The position numbers and the translations under genes were made by a program. This document shows positions 1 to 11,300 of a DNA stretch of 64,000 nucleotides, in pieces. The DNA comes from Oreohelix idahoensis. Its lineage: Eukaryota > Mollusca > Gastropoda > Stylommatophora > Oreohelicidae. How positions within the stretch are numbered: position 1 is the stretch's first letter; each line of letters starts with the position of its first letter. The stretch lies in NCBI GenBank assembly GCA_024509875.1, contig JAMPIV010015279.1:62001-126000 (forward strand), in the 5' to 3' direction. The notes beneath the pieces were generated by a model. The model worked only from the letters and a program-made list of their open reading frames with translations, did not search any database and was not told the DNA's origin.

Positions 1-78
1 AAATCCCACCTCATCTGGGGATAGAACCATAGACCACTGCGCTAGGAAGCCAGTGCACTAACCACTATGCTACAGCGC
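1..78 (-). mobile_element. SINE-F fragment, tRNA-like head
   Basis: Matches the tRNA-like head of the copies at 12412-12562 and 49440-49620. On the minus strand it carries the A box TAGCATAGTGG and a B box like GGTTCTATCCC. It is cut by the window edge. Confidence 0.75.
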
Positions 79-99
79 AGCTCTGGGGGCTGACTATTT

Positions 100-570
100 A
101 TGTGAAGTTCTAGGGGCTGACTATTCCTGTGAAGTTCTGGGGGCTTACTATTTCTGTGAAGTTCTGGGGGCTGACTATTTCTGTGATGTTCTGGGGGCTA
201 ACTATTTCTGTGAAGTTCTGGGGGCTTACTATTCCTGTGAAGTTCTGGGGGCTGACTATTTCTGTGAAGTTCTGGGGGCTTACTATTTCTGTGAAGTTCT
301 GGGGGCTTACTTTTTCTGTGAAGTTCTGGAAGCTTACTATTTCTGTGAAGTTCCAGGGGCTTACTATTTCTGTGAAGTTCTGGGGGCTTACTATTACTGT
401 GAAGTTCTGGGGGCTTACTATTCCTGTGAAGTTCTGGGGGCTTACTATTCCTGTGAAGTTCTGGGGGCTTACTATTCCTGTGAAGTTGTGGGGGCTTACT
501 ATTCCTGTGAAGTTGTGGGGGCTTACTATTCCTGTGAAGTTCTGGGGGCTTACTATTCCTGTGAAGTTCC
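100..570. repeat. 27-bp minisatellite, about 17 units
   Basis: Unit of 27 bp that begins TGTGAAGTTCTGGGGGC on the plus strand. It has no stops in several frames, so it creates false ORFs on both strands. The first about 10 bases of the unit equal the 5' start of the adjoining SINE-A, so the array appears to span the SINE/host junction. Confidence 0.97.
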
Positions 571-785
571 AAGAGGTTTCTAAGTAGACAAATAAAACTA
601 CTGCTCCCACTGTCATGTCGTATGCGGCAACTAATATCAGGTTGTACCTAAGGACTGTCAACTTCATCATGTCAAACAAATTGCTAATGAAACCATAACT
701 GCAAGAGCACATACATGCCTTGATGCAGGCTTTCTGGCAGCGGACCAACAATGGTGGTGGCTCTGTGAAATGGCCAACATTAGAA
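558..785 (+). mobile_element. SINE-A copy
   Basis: Body of SINE-A running from GTGAAGTTCCAAGAGG to the 3' GTGGTGGCTCTGTG. Compared with the full form at 57908 it lacks the tRNA-like head, and its 3' hairpin is decayed. The minisatellite at 100-570 touches its 5' end. Confidence 0.8.
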
Positions 786-1009
786 CCAAAAAGTGTCTGT
801 TAGGGACAAACTAAAAACAGAAAAAAAAAAGAAATTGAGAACTAAGCTAACTGCTTAAACAAAATAAATGAGTTCAGTAAGTGAAACAATGCTGTTCACT
901 CTGGTAAATACCAGTAAGAAACAGAATTCACAGCTTGTATCACATTTGTATTTTTTATGCATTTAGCTTCGTTCTTACTTTTCTCCATGAAAATTAATCA
1001 TCACCTTTC

Positions 1010-2140
1010 AGCTCCCTAACGAGCATAGGCTTTCAACAAACATAGGCCAAGTCTTCCGATACTGTGCCGTGCCATCAGCTCAAGATCTTTCCATGTTTTC
1101 TTCATTCCTTTCATGTATGTCTCCAGTTGTCTTCTCCACGTGTTTACCTGTCTCCCTTTATAATTTCTTACCATGGGATTCCAGATAAAGACTGTATTAT
1201 AAAGCTATCAACAGGTTTCCTTAATGTGCAGCCTATCAATGGAAAAGAGATCTGGAGACATGGAAAGATCTTGATGGTACATGATAGGAGGGACTTTGCA
1301 TACATTTGTTAAGCTTATACTTCTTGGGGAGCTAAACGGTGTTGAGTGATTGATATTGTTCTATCCAATGCCACCATGTTGCTCTCATCTCTTGTTCCAC
1401 TGGCATTTGTCTGGTTCTTGTCATCTCCTGTTCCACTGGCATTTGTCTGGTTCTTGTCATCTCCTGTTCCACTGGCATTTGTCTGGTTCTTGCCATCTCT
1501 TGTTCCACTGGCATTTGTCTTGTTCTTGCCATCTCCTGTTCCACTGGCATTTGTCTGGTTCTTGCCATCTCTTGTTCCACTGGCATTTGTCTGGTTCTTG
1601 CCATCTCTTGTTCCACTGGCATTTGTCTGGTTCTTGCCATCTCTTGTTCCACTGGCATTTGTCTGGTTCTTGTCATCTCCTGTTCCACTGGCATTTGTCT
1701 GGTTCTTGTCATCTCTTGTTCCATTGGCATTTGTCTGGTTCTTGCCATCTCCTGTTCCACTGGCATTTGTCTGGTTCTTGCCATCTCTTGTTCCACTGGC
1801 ATTTGTCTGGTTCTTGCCATCTCTTGTTCCACTGGCATTTGTCTGGTTCTTGCCATCTCTTGTTCCACTGGCATTTGTCTGGTTTTTGCTATCTCTTGTT
1901 CCACTGGCATTTGTCTGGTTCTTGTCATCTCTTGTTCCACTGGCATTTGTCTGGTTCTTGTCATCTCTTGTTCCACTGGCATTTGTCCCATTATTGACAT
2001 CAGTTCCACATTAGTGGTCTTGTCATACCACTTCAATCCATCTAGTCTAAGCAAGCACCTATTTATGAAAATCTGTACTTTCTTGGTTGTTGTTTTTGTT
2101 GTTCTCCATGTTTTAGCACCATACAATAGGAATGACTTAA
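1010..2140 (-). mobile_element. RTE-C LINE 3' region, broken, with internal minisatellite
   Basis: On the minus strand 2140-1996 encodes the RTE-C C-terminal segment [10 protein letters not shown] and GLKWYDK, and 1383-1336 resumes with the ATWWHWI equivalent of RWRWIGH. Positions 1230-1010 carry the RTE-C 3' end with its ATGCTCGTTAGGGAGC hairpin. A short plus-strand RTE-C 3' end (about 1235-1335) is wedged between the two pieces. The coding part is interrupted by the 36-bp array at 1383-1995. Non-functional. Confidence 0.8.
1383..1995. repeat. 36-bp minisatellite grown inside a LINE ORF, about 17 units
   Basis: Each 36-bp unit encodes, on the minus strand, QMPVEQEMARTR or close variants. 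This is the RTE-C peptide that occurs once in other copies (near 37535 and 39915). The array stays in the LINE reading frame, giving a 264-codon ORF that is not a host gene. Confidence 0.97.
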
Positions 2141-2194
2141 CATCTGAATTGAAAATTCAGAATTTTATGTTGGAAATCATTTGGCATATCTTAC

Positions 2195-2320
2195 CTTTAC
2201 AGTTGTATCCATTGCCAATGAAGCCATCCTCACATACACACCTGAAAGACCCGTCTGTGTTATGGCATGTCTGACCAACCTTATTACAGCCTGAGACGCC
2301 GGTAGCACACTCATCCACAT
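2195..2320 (-). CDS. Exon 14: calcium-binding EGF-like module
   Basis: 126 nt, phase 1 to 1, acceptor AATTTCCAG and donor AAAG|GTAAGA. It encodes [30 protein letters not shown] and GYNC, a complete cbEGF (D-x-D-E-C start; N-T-D-G-S-F-x-C). It is the last exon found before the window edge. The donor shows that the gene continues to the left of position 1. Confidence 0.94.
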
Positions 2321-5300
2321 CTGGAAATTTATTGAAATGTCCGAGATAAAGTAACATACAAATAATATACATGCTTTCTCACCACTTTCCACCTTGTTAA
2401 CAACAGTGCAGTTATGAGAGACTTTTTTCTTTTCCTTTTTAGTTCGTATTTGTTTTTTATTTTAATTTTTTTGGAAAGGGGAGGGTACTCACACATACAT
2501 TCACCCAATCTTACAGTTTTGATTTACTATATCTGGACTGAGTGGAGTGGGGAGAAGATACTATATCTAGATATCGGAAACCAGATTTTATTATCTTGAA
2601 TTTAATACATTAAATATCCTAATTATAACCCATCAAGGGTTGAACGAGAAACTTTGTCTTTAAAAAAATTAAGAAATGTCACAGATAAGAACAGATATAG
2701 AATGTCACACAAGAGTTAAAAAATTTGCCACAGGATGCCACAAATTTGATGCAAGACATATCACAAATGAGTTATATAGATAAAAATCATGTGAATTACC
2801 TATTATCATAATTTTCCTTTACCTTCCTTACGGAGTATGCAGCCACCATAGAAGCACAGGCCTTAACTCTTAGTATACGAGCGGCCTTTCATGACTACCA
2901 TTACAGATTTTGCAATAAATAATTTATTTATAAAGATAACATAAGTGTTATATATCAAAATGTGAAGAAATGAAACCCCTATATCATGCATGTAACTAAA
3001 TTGTTCAGTGGTTTTAAACATGCATTCAGCTATAAATTTTTGCTATTGACGGGGATCGATCATCGGCCTCTCTAGAAGGCCGCTCGTATACTAAGAGTCA
3101 ACAAATGTATGTCAAATTCTCCTGTCTTGTGCCATCTGCTCAAGGTCTTTCCATGTCTTCCACATTATTTTCATCACATTTTCCAGTTCTGCTTCTCTTA
3201 CCCTCAAGATTCCAGAACAAGGACTGCCTTGTAATGCTATAACCATGTTTCTCAATGTGTGTCCAATTCGTAGCCAGCATCTTCTCTCATCCCATAGTTT
3301 ATGCCATAAACTAAGTTCCCAATATCTTAGTCTCCACCACAGCCTTTTCTAAATTAATACAGCCATGTCAAAAAAAAAAAAAAAATTGAAAAGTCACATG
3401 ACTACTGAAAGCCTAGTGATGCTGGAATGGAACATAGCAGTGATTTTTGACAAAGTGGTCAGAGTTTATTTTCTAATAATACTACCAGCTGGTGTAAGAA
3501 TGGCATGCCTCATGACAATGTATGTAGGATTATAAGAACTAAACAAAACCCTAATTTTGATCAGTCAAAATATAACAAGTACAGCTCAGTTTTTTCATGT
3601 CTCACCAACAATATCAATGAAATTAATAGTCTGCTGTCTGTTGATAAAAAGATTTGAGTGTTTTCTCAACAACAAAATTCTGCCAATAATTCAGTATCTA
3701 TGCAAGAAGAATTGAGCCTATATGGCACATTAAAACTAGCCTGATGTATTTTAAAAAATGTATCTGTTTGCCTTATTTCTTCGAGATATGCCTCTTTCAG
3801 CAATAGAAACAGCACCTCACCATAAAAGGCAAAATATGGATTTTAAAATAATGGTGAAAAGGATTAATCAATTACCTGTAAGTTTAGAAACATATCTGAC
3901 GTTAGACTTCACTTCTGTGAGATACTGAATTAAAGGACAGTAGCGACAAGGAGTTATAATATAAAATGTGTGTCCATTGTGTGCATATATGTATGTGTTA
4001 AAACAAGAGACAGATCTTCTTCTTTAAGTATCATGCCTGGGGGTGTGGGTGATCATGTCTCTCCACAACTTCCTGTCTCCACTACTGTTTATCAATTCTG
4101 TTGTTGACTTCTCTCCCTACCATGATGTCAAACTGTCCAGTATCTTCTCTCTTTCTTGTCCTCTATCTCTCTTCCCTTCAACGTGTCCCATTCTTGTGAT
4201 TAAATCTGTGTCCCATTCTTGTGATTAAATCTGTGTCCCATTCTTGTTATTAAAACCAGTTTCCCATTCTTGTGATTAAATCAAGTTTCCTATTCTTGTG
4301 ATTAAACCCAGTTTCCCATTCTTGTGATTAAATCCAGTTTCCTATTCTTGTGATTAAACCCAGTTTCCTATTTTTGTGATTAAACCAAGTTTCCCATTCT
4401 TGTGATTAAATCTGTGTCCCATTCTTGTGATTAAATCCAGTTTCCTATTCTTGTGATTAAACCCAGTTTCCCATTCTTGTGATTAAATCAAGTTTCCTAT
4501 TCTTGTGATTAAACCCAGTTTCCCATTCTTGTGATTAAATCCAGTTTCCTATTCTTGTGATTAAACCCAGTTTCCTATTTTTGTGATTAAACCAAGTTTC
4601 CCATTGTTGTGATTAAACCCAGTTTCCCATTCTTGTGATTAAACCCAGTTTCCCATTCTTGTGATTAAACCCAGTTTCCCATTCTTGTGATTAAACCCAG
4701 TTTCCCATTCTTGCGATTAAACCCAGTTTCCCATTCTTGTGATTAAACCCAGTTTCCCATTCTCGTGATTAAACCCAGTTTCCCATTCTTGTGATTAAAC
4801 CCAGTTTTCTTGTTTTTCATAACATGACAGAAGAAAGTGGATTCATCATCATTTTCCTTTGTGCTCCTTACAGAGCATGGAGTGACCACTGTGGCTGGAA
4901 GCCTGCACCAAGCAGTCATATGCTCTTGCAGCCATTGTTTCTGTGGTGGTTTTGCTCTACTTGATGAGGTTGCCAGCCTCATACACAACCTCATATACGT
5001 TGCCTTGTATGACACACCTGAGAGTCCTGTTCTTTCTTTGTCTCATCCGAGACCCCCAGGAGCTACATGGGAGCGAAGAAAGTGGATTGCTCATTTCTAA
5101 CGTGATGTAAAAGCTTTCATAGAGACAGACAGAAATACAAAAAAAAGAGGTTTGAGAAAAAAGCAACGACACAAAAGATAGCAAGGAAGACAAAAAGGAG
5201 ATATGACCTTCACATTGGTTACAGTCTCCGATGTAACCATCCTTACAGAAACATGTGCCATTGACGCAAGCCATGTTTGGAATCTTACACTCAACACTGA

Positions 5301-8300
5301 AGCAGATGTCCGCTGAAAAAATGAGCAAATAGTGTTAGAATTTGTCAATCTATTGTATGCTTTAATCCGGAAATTTTTTTTAAAATCAACACATTAAGAT
5401 GATTACAAATACAAGCTGTTTTGCAAAAACTGGGTCCCTTTTTCACTTCATTTATTTATTTGCATATTCTTTCTACTTTCCCTTGTCCCAAAATGTAGGT
5501 AGTTGTGGAATATGATTTTCTAATGAATGCTTTATCATTTCCACGTGTGTCAATTTTGTATAAGTAACCGAGTTTCTGCACAGACCTTTTCTTCCATTTT
5601 TGAGTACTGTTAGCCCAGCAACTGTGTCTCTGTATAAAAATCTTTACTTCTATTTCTGAACTTTTAGCCCATAAATGATTGTCAAAAAATGTTGTTTTTC
5701 CTATTTCTGAAGATTTTTAGCCCAGCAAGTTGCACCTCCGCAAAGGTTTACGTGTCCATTTTCCATTAGCACAATATACTTTTGGTTTATCCTCCTTTTT
5801 TTTTTTTTATTCCTGGGAGGAGAAAAAGTTAAGTGATATTTCACAAATTCTTGCACAATTTCAGTTAAACAATTTACATATAAAAAAGGAGCTTGATGTA
5901 CTGCGTTATTTGTTGCCATGTATTCCATTCTTTACTGTTTTAATTCACTTGTCCATGACAAAGACTCTGTGTTCTTCACGAGACATCACGCCACCTTCAA
6001 AAATTCTTATGGCCCGATCTGGTAGTACGTTATAGTCATCACATGATAGATGGAATATTAACTGTGACATCAATGTTATAGTCTTCACATGATACATAGA
6101 ATATTAACTGTGACATCAATGTTATAGTCATCATATGAAACACGGAATGTTAAATGTGACATCAACGTTATAGTCATCACATGATACATGGAATATTAAC
6201 TCTGACATCAAATGGAATGTTAACTGTGATATCAAGCTGAATGTTAACTTTCACAAACAGAACCTACGTTGACATTCTTCTTCATCATTCCTGATGTAGC
6301 CCTCCTTGCAGTAACATCCTATAACTCCGTCCTGTGTCCGGCATTCCTCATTCTCAGCACATCCAACTGGACGTTCAACAGTCGCATTATTGCCAACACA
6401 CTGAACTTCCAAGGAACAGTCAGGTAAAGATATTTTATCTCCAACCTTTGGAGGAAGAGAACAATAGAATCCTAAACATGTATCAGAGCCTGACACAATA
6501 TTTATACCACTCCGACATAATATTTGTACCAGAGTATGACATTATGTTTCTACAAGTCTGACATAATTTTGATACCAGAGTCTGATTTGGTTAGGTTTTA
6601 AAGACTATCTTCATTGCACACAGACAACTCCTTCAGTGCTCCAATCTCCTCCCACACAAGGAGGATCTCAGCACAGTGCATAGGTGTCTAATTTTTAAAT
6701 TTTGCCAGATGGTCTAACATAATATTTATACCAGTCTGACATAATATTTACACCAGAGTGTGACATAATGTTAATACTAGTTCTAACATAATTTTTTTAC
6801 AACAGTAACACATTATTTATACCAGTCTAACATAATATTTATCACAGTCTGACATAATATTTGTATCAGAGTGTGACATAATATTTATACCAGAGCCTGA
6901 CATTATATTTATACCAGAGTCTAACATAATATTTATATCAGTCTGAAATAATATTTATACCAGAGTCTGACATAATTTTTATACCAGAGTCTGACATAAA
7001 GTCAATACCACTCTGACATAATTTTTATACCAAAGTCTGATATAATATTTATACCACTGTCTGACATAATATTTATACCAGTCTGAAATAATATTTATAC
7101 CAGAGTCTGACATAATATTTATACCACTGTCTGACATATATTTATACCAGATTCTGACATAAAATTTCTATCAGAGTATGACATATTATTTATATCAGAG
7201 TCTGACATAATATTTATACCACAGTTGGACATAATATTTAAATCAAAGAGTCAGTTATCTTTTATATCTGGAGCAAATGTTCTTTTTCTCACAGAACTAT
7301 CATTTTTACCTGAGTATTCATTCATTCATGTTAACAGCAATGAGTGAAAAATGAATAAGAAAATCTTCAGCCAGCAAACTTCTATTGACATCTCCGCTTC
7401 ACCAGTAGAAATATGTCATCAAGACTCATTACCAGCAAATGTTCATTGAAAAAAAAAAAAAAACTCTTCGCAGAAGTGTACTTTTCATTCTTTCTTAAAC
7501 CATCAAACATTGAAAAAGTTCTGTAAGTCAAGAGTGACTGATGAATGGACCAAAGAATGGGATAAAAGTCTGAAGAGCAGACATTTATATAAGTTGTTCG
7601 AGGCTACAAAAAACATGTGTCTTGTATCTAGAGCAGTGCTCTGCAACCTTTTTTACATCACGGCACACTTAACTGCCATTCAATAATTCCATAGTACACT
7701 ATAATATTTAAATATGTGAGTATTTAACAATTCGCTGCAATCATAAGACACCATTTGCTAATTGTTTGTGATGGATTTGTGGCTGATGATAACTCATCTT
7801 ATTATTTGTAAAATTGTACGTGTGAGATTCTTTCGTAATATTTTATTCATCATCATGAAGCGTGTCCTTTGCAGAACGTCGCTCTCATCACAGCCCGCCT
7901 GAAAGACTCTCGATCTCTAGCCAGCCTTCCTGCCTCCTCCATTGTCGTATTCAAGGTGTCTTCAATGTCCTGTGTCCACCGTCGTCTTGGTCGGCCCCTG
8001 CCTCGCCTGCCAGGTACCGTACCCTCCATCACTGCTCTCTCTAAGCCACTATGACGTTTAATGTGGCCAAAGTACAGTATTTCAGTTTCCGGGACATGAT
8101 ATTGTTTACAAGCCAGTTTTCCTCAATGTCCAGGTTGTGTAGGATGTCTATATTTTTCTTCTTCTTGGTCCAAGATATTCTGAGAATTTTTCTGTAACAC
8201 TTTGCTTCGAAAGATTCAATCTTTTTCTTTAATGTTTGAGTAATGGTCCATGATTCACATCCATATGTTGCTACCGGAAAGATGCACGTTCTCAGAATAT

Positions 8301-11300
8301 TTTATTACAACATAGAATTTAGTAGATATATTCTGCCTGGCGTCACGGCACACCAGGCAGACACTCGTGGCACATCAGTATGCCGCGGCACACCGGTTGC
8401 GGAGCACTGATATAGAGAACTAAAAATTCCCAGCAATAAGAAACTACTTGGCCTACAACTGGTAATGGGCTATTTTAGAATATCGTGCAGAAAGTCTACA
8501 AGAAAATAATATAGAGAATCTCGTACTAACATGTAAGAAGATAAAAAAAGTTATATACAAGCATGCAATTCACTCATAACTGTAGAACAGGTGTTGAATA
8601 TTGACAGATCTAGGGAACCACACAATATAGAAAAACAGTATACAACAAGAACAAAATTTCTAATATAAGGATTAGTGAGCGTATGGTGGGAAAGTCAGGG
8701 TCTGGTAAGGTTCTCGTAGATCATATTGAAGATGACAGATTAGTAGTGAATTGAGTTTCATCCCAAACACCCTTGGCTTTCCCACTCTCCACCCCCTTAC
8801 TAACAACATGACAGGTAAGGGAGATTTCAATTTTGGGACAAGGGAAAAAACATAAGTGGTCGACCTGCTCCAGGACCTGTTCTCCCAACTTGATCTGATG
8901 TTTTCTTTCTTCTCGTGATATCACCATGGATTTTGTTTTAGAGCTGCTTATGACCATCCCTCTCTTCTCCAGCTCTTCCTTCCAGACTTGCAGGTTGGAT
9001 TGGAGATGTGCCTCTGATTTGGCAATCAGGGCAACATCATCAGCAAATGCCAGCTCCGAAATATAGACCTGTCTCATCTTCCAGTACCCCACTGAATACT
9101 TTCTTGTTCTCTCCTTACATGCCTTGATGACATCGTCCATAAGGAGTATGAAGAGGTAAGGTGATAGGATATCACCTTGTCTTACACCAGTGGTGGTCCT
9201 GAACTCTTCTGACTTATGGTTTGCTGTCCTCACATAATTTCTGCAAGACTTGTAGAAGCTCTGTATAGCATGAATCAGAGGTGCTGGAATATTCTTCCTT
9301 GCCAAACAGTCCCAAAGTTTGCTCCAGGGGACCCTGTCAAACGCCTTTTCCAGATCTATGAAACAAAGATGGATCTCACTCTTATACTCAAGGGCCTTTT
9401 CACTCAGCTGTCTGAGTGTGAAGATTAGGTCTTGAGTACTTCGGTTTGCTCGGAATCCGCACTGGACCTCATCCAATTGTGGCTCAGCTAGGCGTCGGAG
9501 TCTCTGCTCTAGGATTCTAGAGTAGATTTTACCAGGGACACTGAGAAGGGATATGCCTCTATGGTTTCCACATTGTCGATTGTCACCCTTTTTGAAAATT
9601 GGTGTTATGATGGCAATCTCCCAATCCTTTGGTATGGTCTTGTTGCACCATGCTGCCTGTAGGACCTTTAAGAGTAATAGGTCGCCTGATGCTCCCATGT
9701 ACTTAACCATTTCTGGTGTTATACCATCATGCCCTGCTGCTTTGCCCATCTTGATTTTCTCTAGTGCTGCCCTCAGTTCTTCCATCTTTATGTCATCTTC
9801 ACCATCATTGGTTTTCTCTTCTGTGCTAGTGGTTATCATTTCTGATGCTTCACCATGCTCACCATCCAGGAGTTCTGAGAAATATTCTTTCCATCTTTCC
9901 ATTACTTCCTTCGGGGCAGTAAGCAATTTGCCTTGCTTGTCCTTTATAAATTTGAGAGGGCATTGTTTTTCTTTCCTCATGTTCTTTAGGGTCTTATAGA
10001 ACAATTTCTGGTTTTCTTGTGCATCTTTTTCTAGCTTTTCTCCAAATTCTTCCCAGGACTTCTGTTTTGCTGCTAGCACTTTGTTCTTTGCTTCTGTTCT
10101 GAGTGTCACATATTCTCTATATTTTTCCATTTGTCCTGTTGTGTTTTTAGCTCCTAAGTATTGTTTCCATGCCATTTTCTTCTCTCTTATTTTCTCTTTG
10201 ACTTCCTCTATCCACCAAGGTGTCCTCTTTCTCTGGTTCCCAAGTCGGACTTCACCGCATGCTTCTGCAGCAGCTGTCTTTATGATATCCTTGAATTTAT
10301 TCCAGAGGGTTTCCAAGTCATCAGGTCATTCTTCTGTGTTGCTCACTGCTGTAGCAATAAGCCCCTGATATCTGGTCTTAATTTCTGGCTCTCTCAGCTT
10401 GTAGGTCCTAATGCTCATTTCTCCTGCTCGTTTACTTGGTTTCTTGCGTGATGTTGGGCAGTTCCTAGGCTGAGCAACTCTTTCAGTTGTTCGTTTGATT
10501 GTTAGCAGGTAGTGATCACTTCCAATCTCTGGCCCCCTCCAGACTCTTGCATCTCGGACATATCTGAATGAGCTTCTCCGAACAATGGCATAGTCGATCA
10601 CTGACTTCTCATTCTTGGTTGGTTCACATCTAGTGTATGCATGTATGCGCTTATGGGGGAACTTTGTGTTTGTAATGATCAGATTCTGCTCACTGCAGAA
10701 TCTAAGGAGTCGCTTTCCATTGTCATTGAGAGTATCTTCTCCATATCATCCGATAACTCCACCCCATCTAGCATGGTCATTTCCAACTCTGGCATTAAAA
10801 TCTCCGAGCATAATAACTTCATCTAGGCAGTCATCCACTGTCCTTTGAAGCAGCTCGAAGAATTCCTCCTTGACCTCTGCTCTCTCATCCTCATTTGGCC
10901 CATACACTATGACCGGGTTGACTATGGTTTCTCCTTCTTTTAGTTTTACAACCATAATGCGCTCCGAGACAAAGTTCCATCCCTTGATACTATCTTTTTG
11001 ATTTTGAGCCACAATGCAACCCACGCCCCCTTTAGCTCTTTCAGATATGGGTACACCACTGTAGAGCAACGTGTTGCCATCGAGATCCATGACTCCTTGT
11101 CCTTTTTTCTTCGTTTCCGTTATAGCCAGGATTTCTAGTTTTGCTTTCCTCATCTCTTCCACCAGCTCCTCTTCCTTCCCATTTATACTTCTTGTGTTCC
11201 AAGTTCCGTAAGTCGTAGTCCGTTCCAGTTCGTCGCCTTTAGAATCAGTCCGGTTTTCTCTCTTGTAGTTCGTGTAATCATGATTTAAAGCAAACAGGTG

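Noticed and set aside
110..751. 213-codon minus ORF and overlapping plus ORFs over 129-587
   Set aside because: They translate a 27-bp minisatellite whose length is a multiple of three and which lacks stops in several frames. No gene features.
1332..2126. 264-codon minus ORF with QMPVEQEMTRTR repeats
   Set aside because: It is a dead LINE (RTE-C) C-terminal with an expanded 36-bp array, not a host repeat protein.
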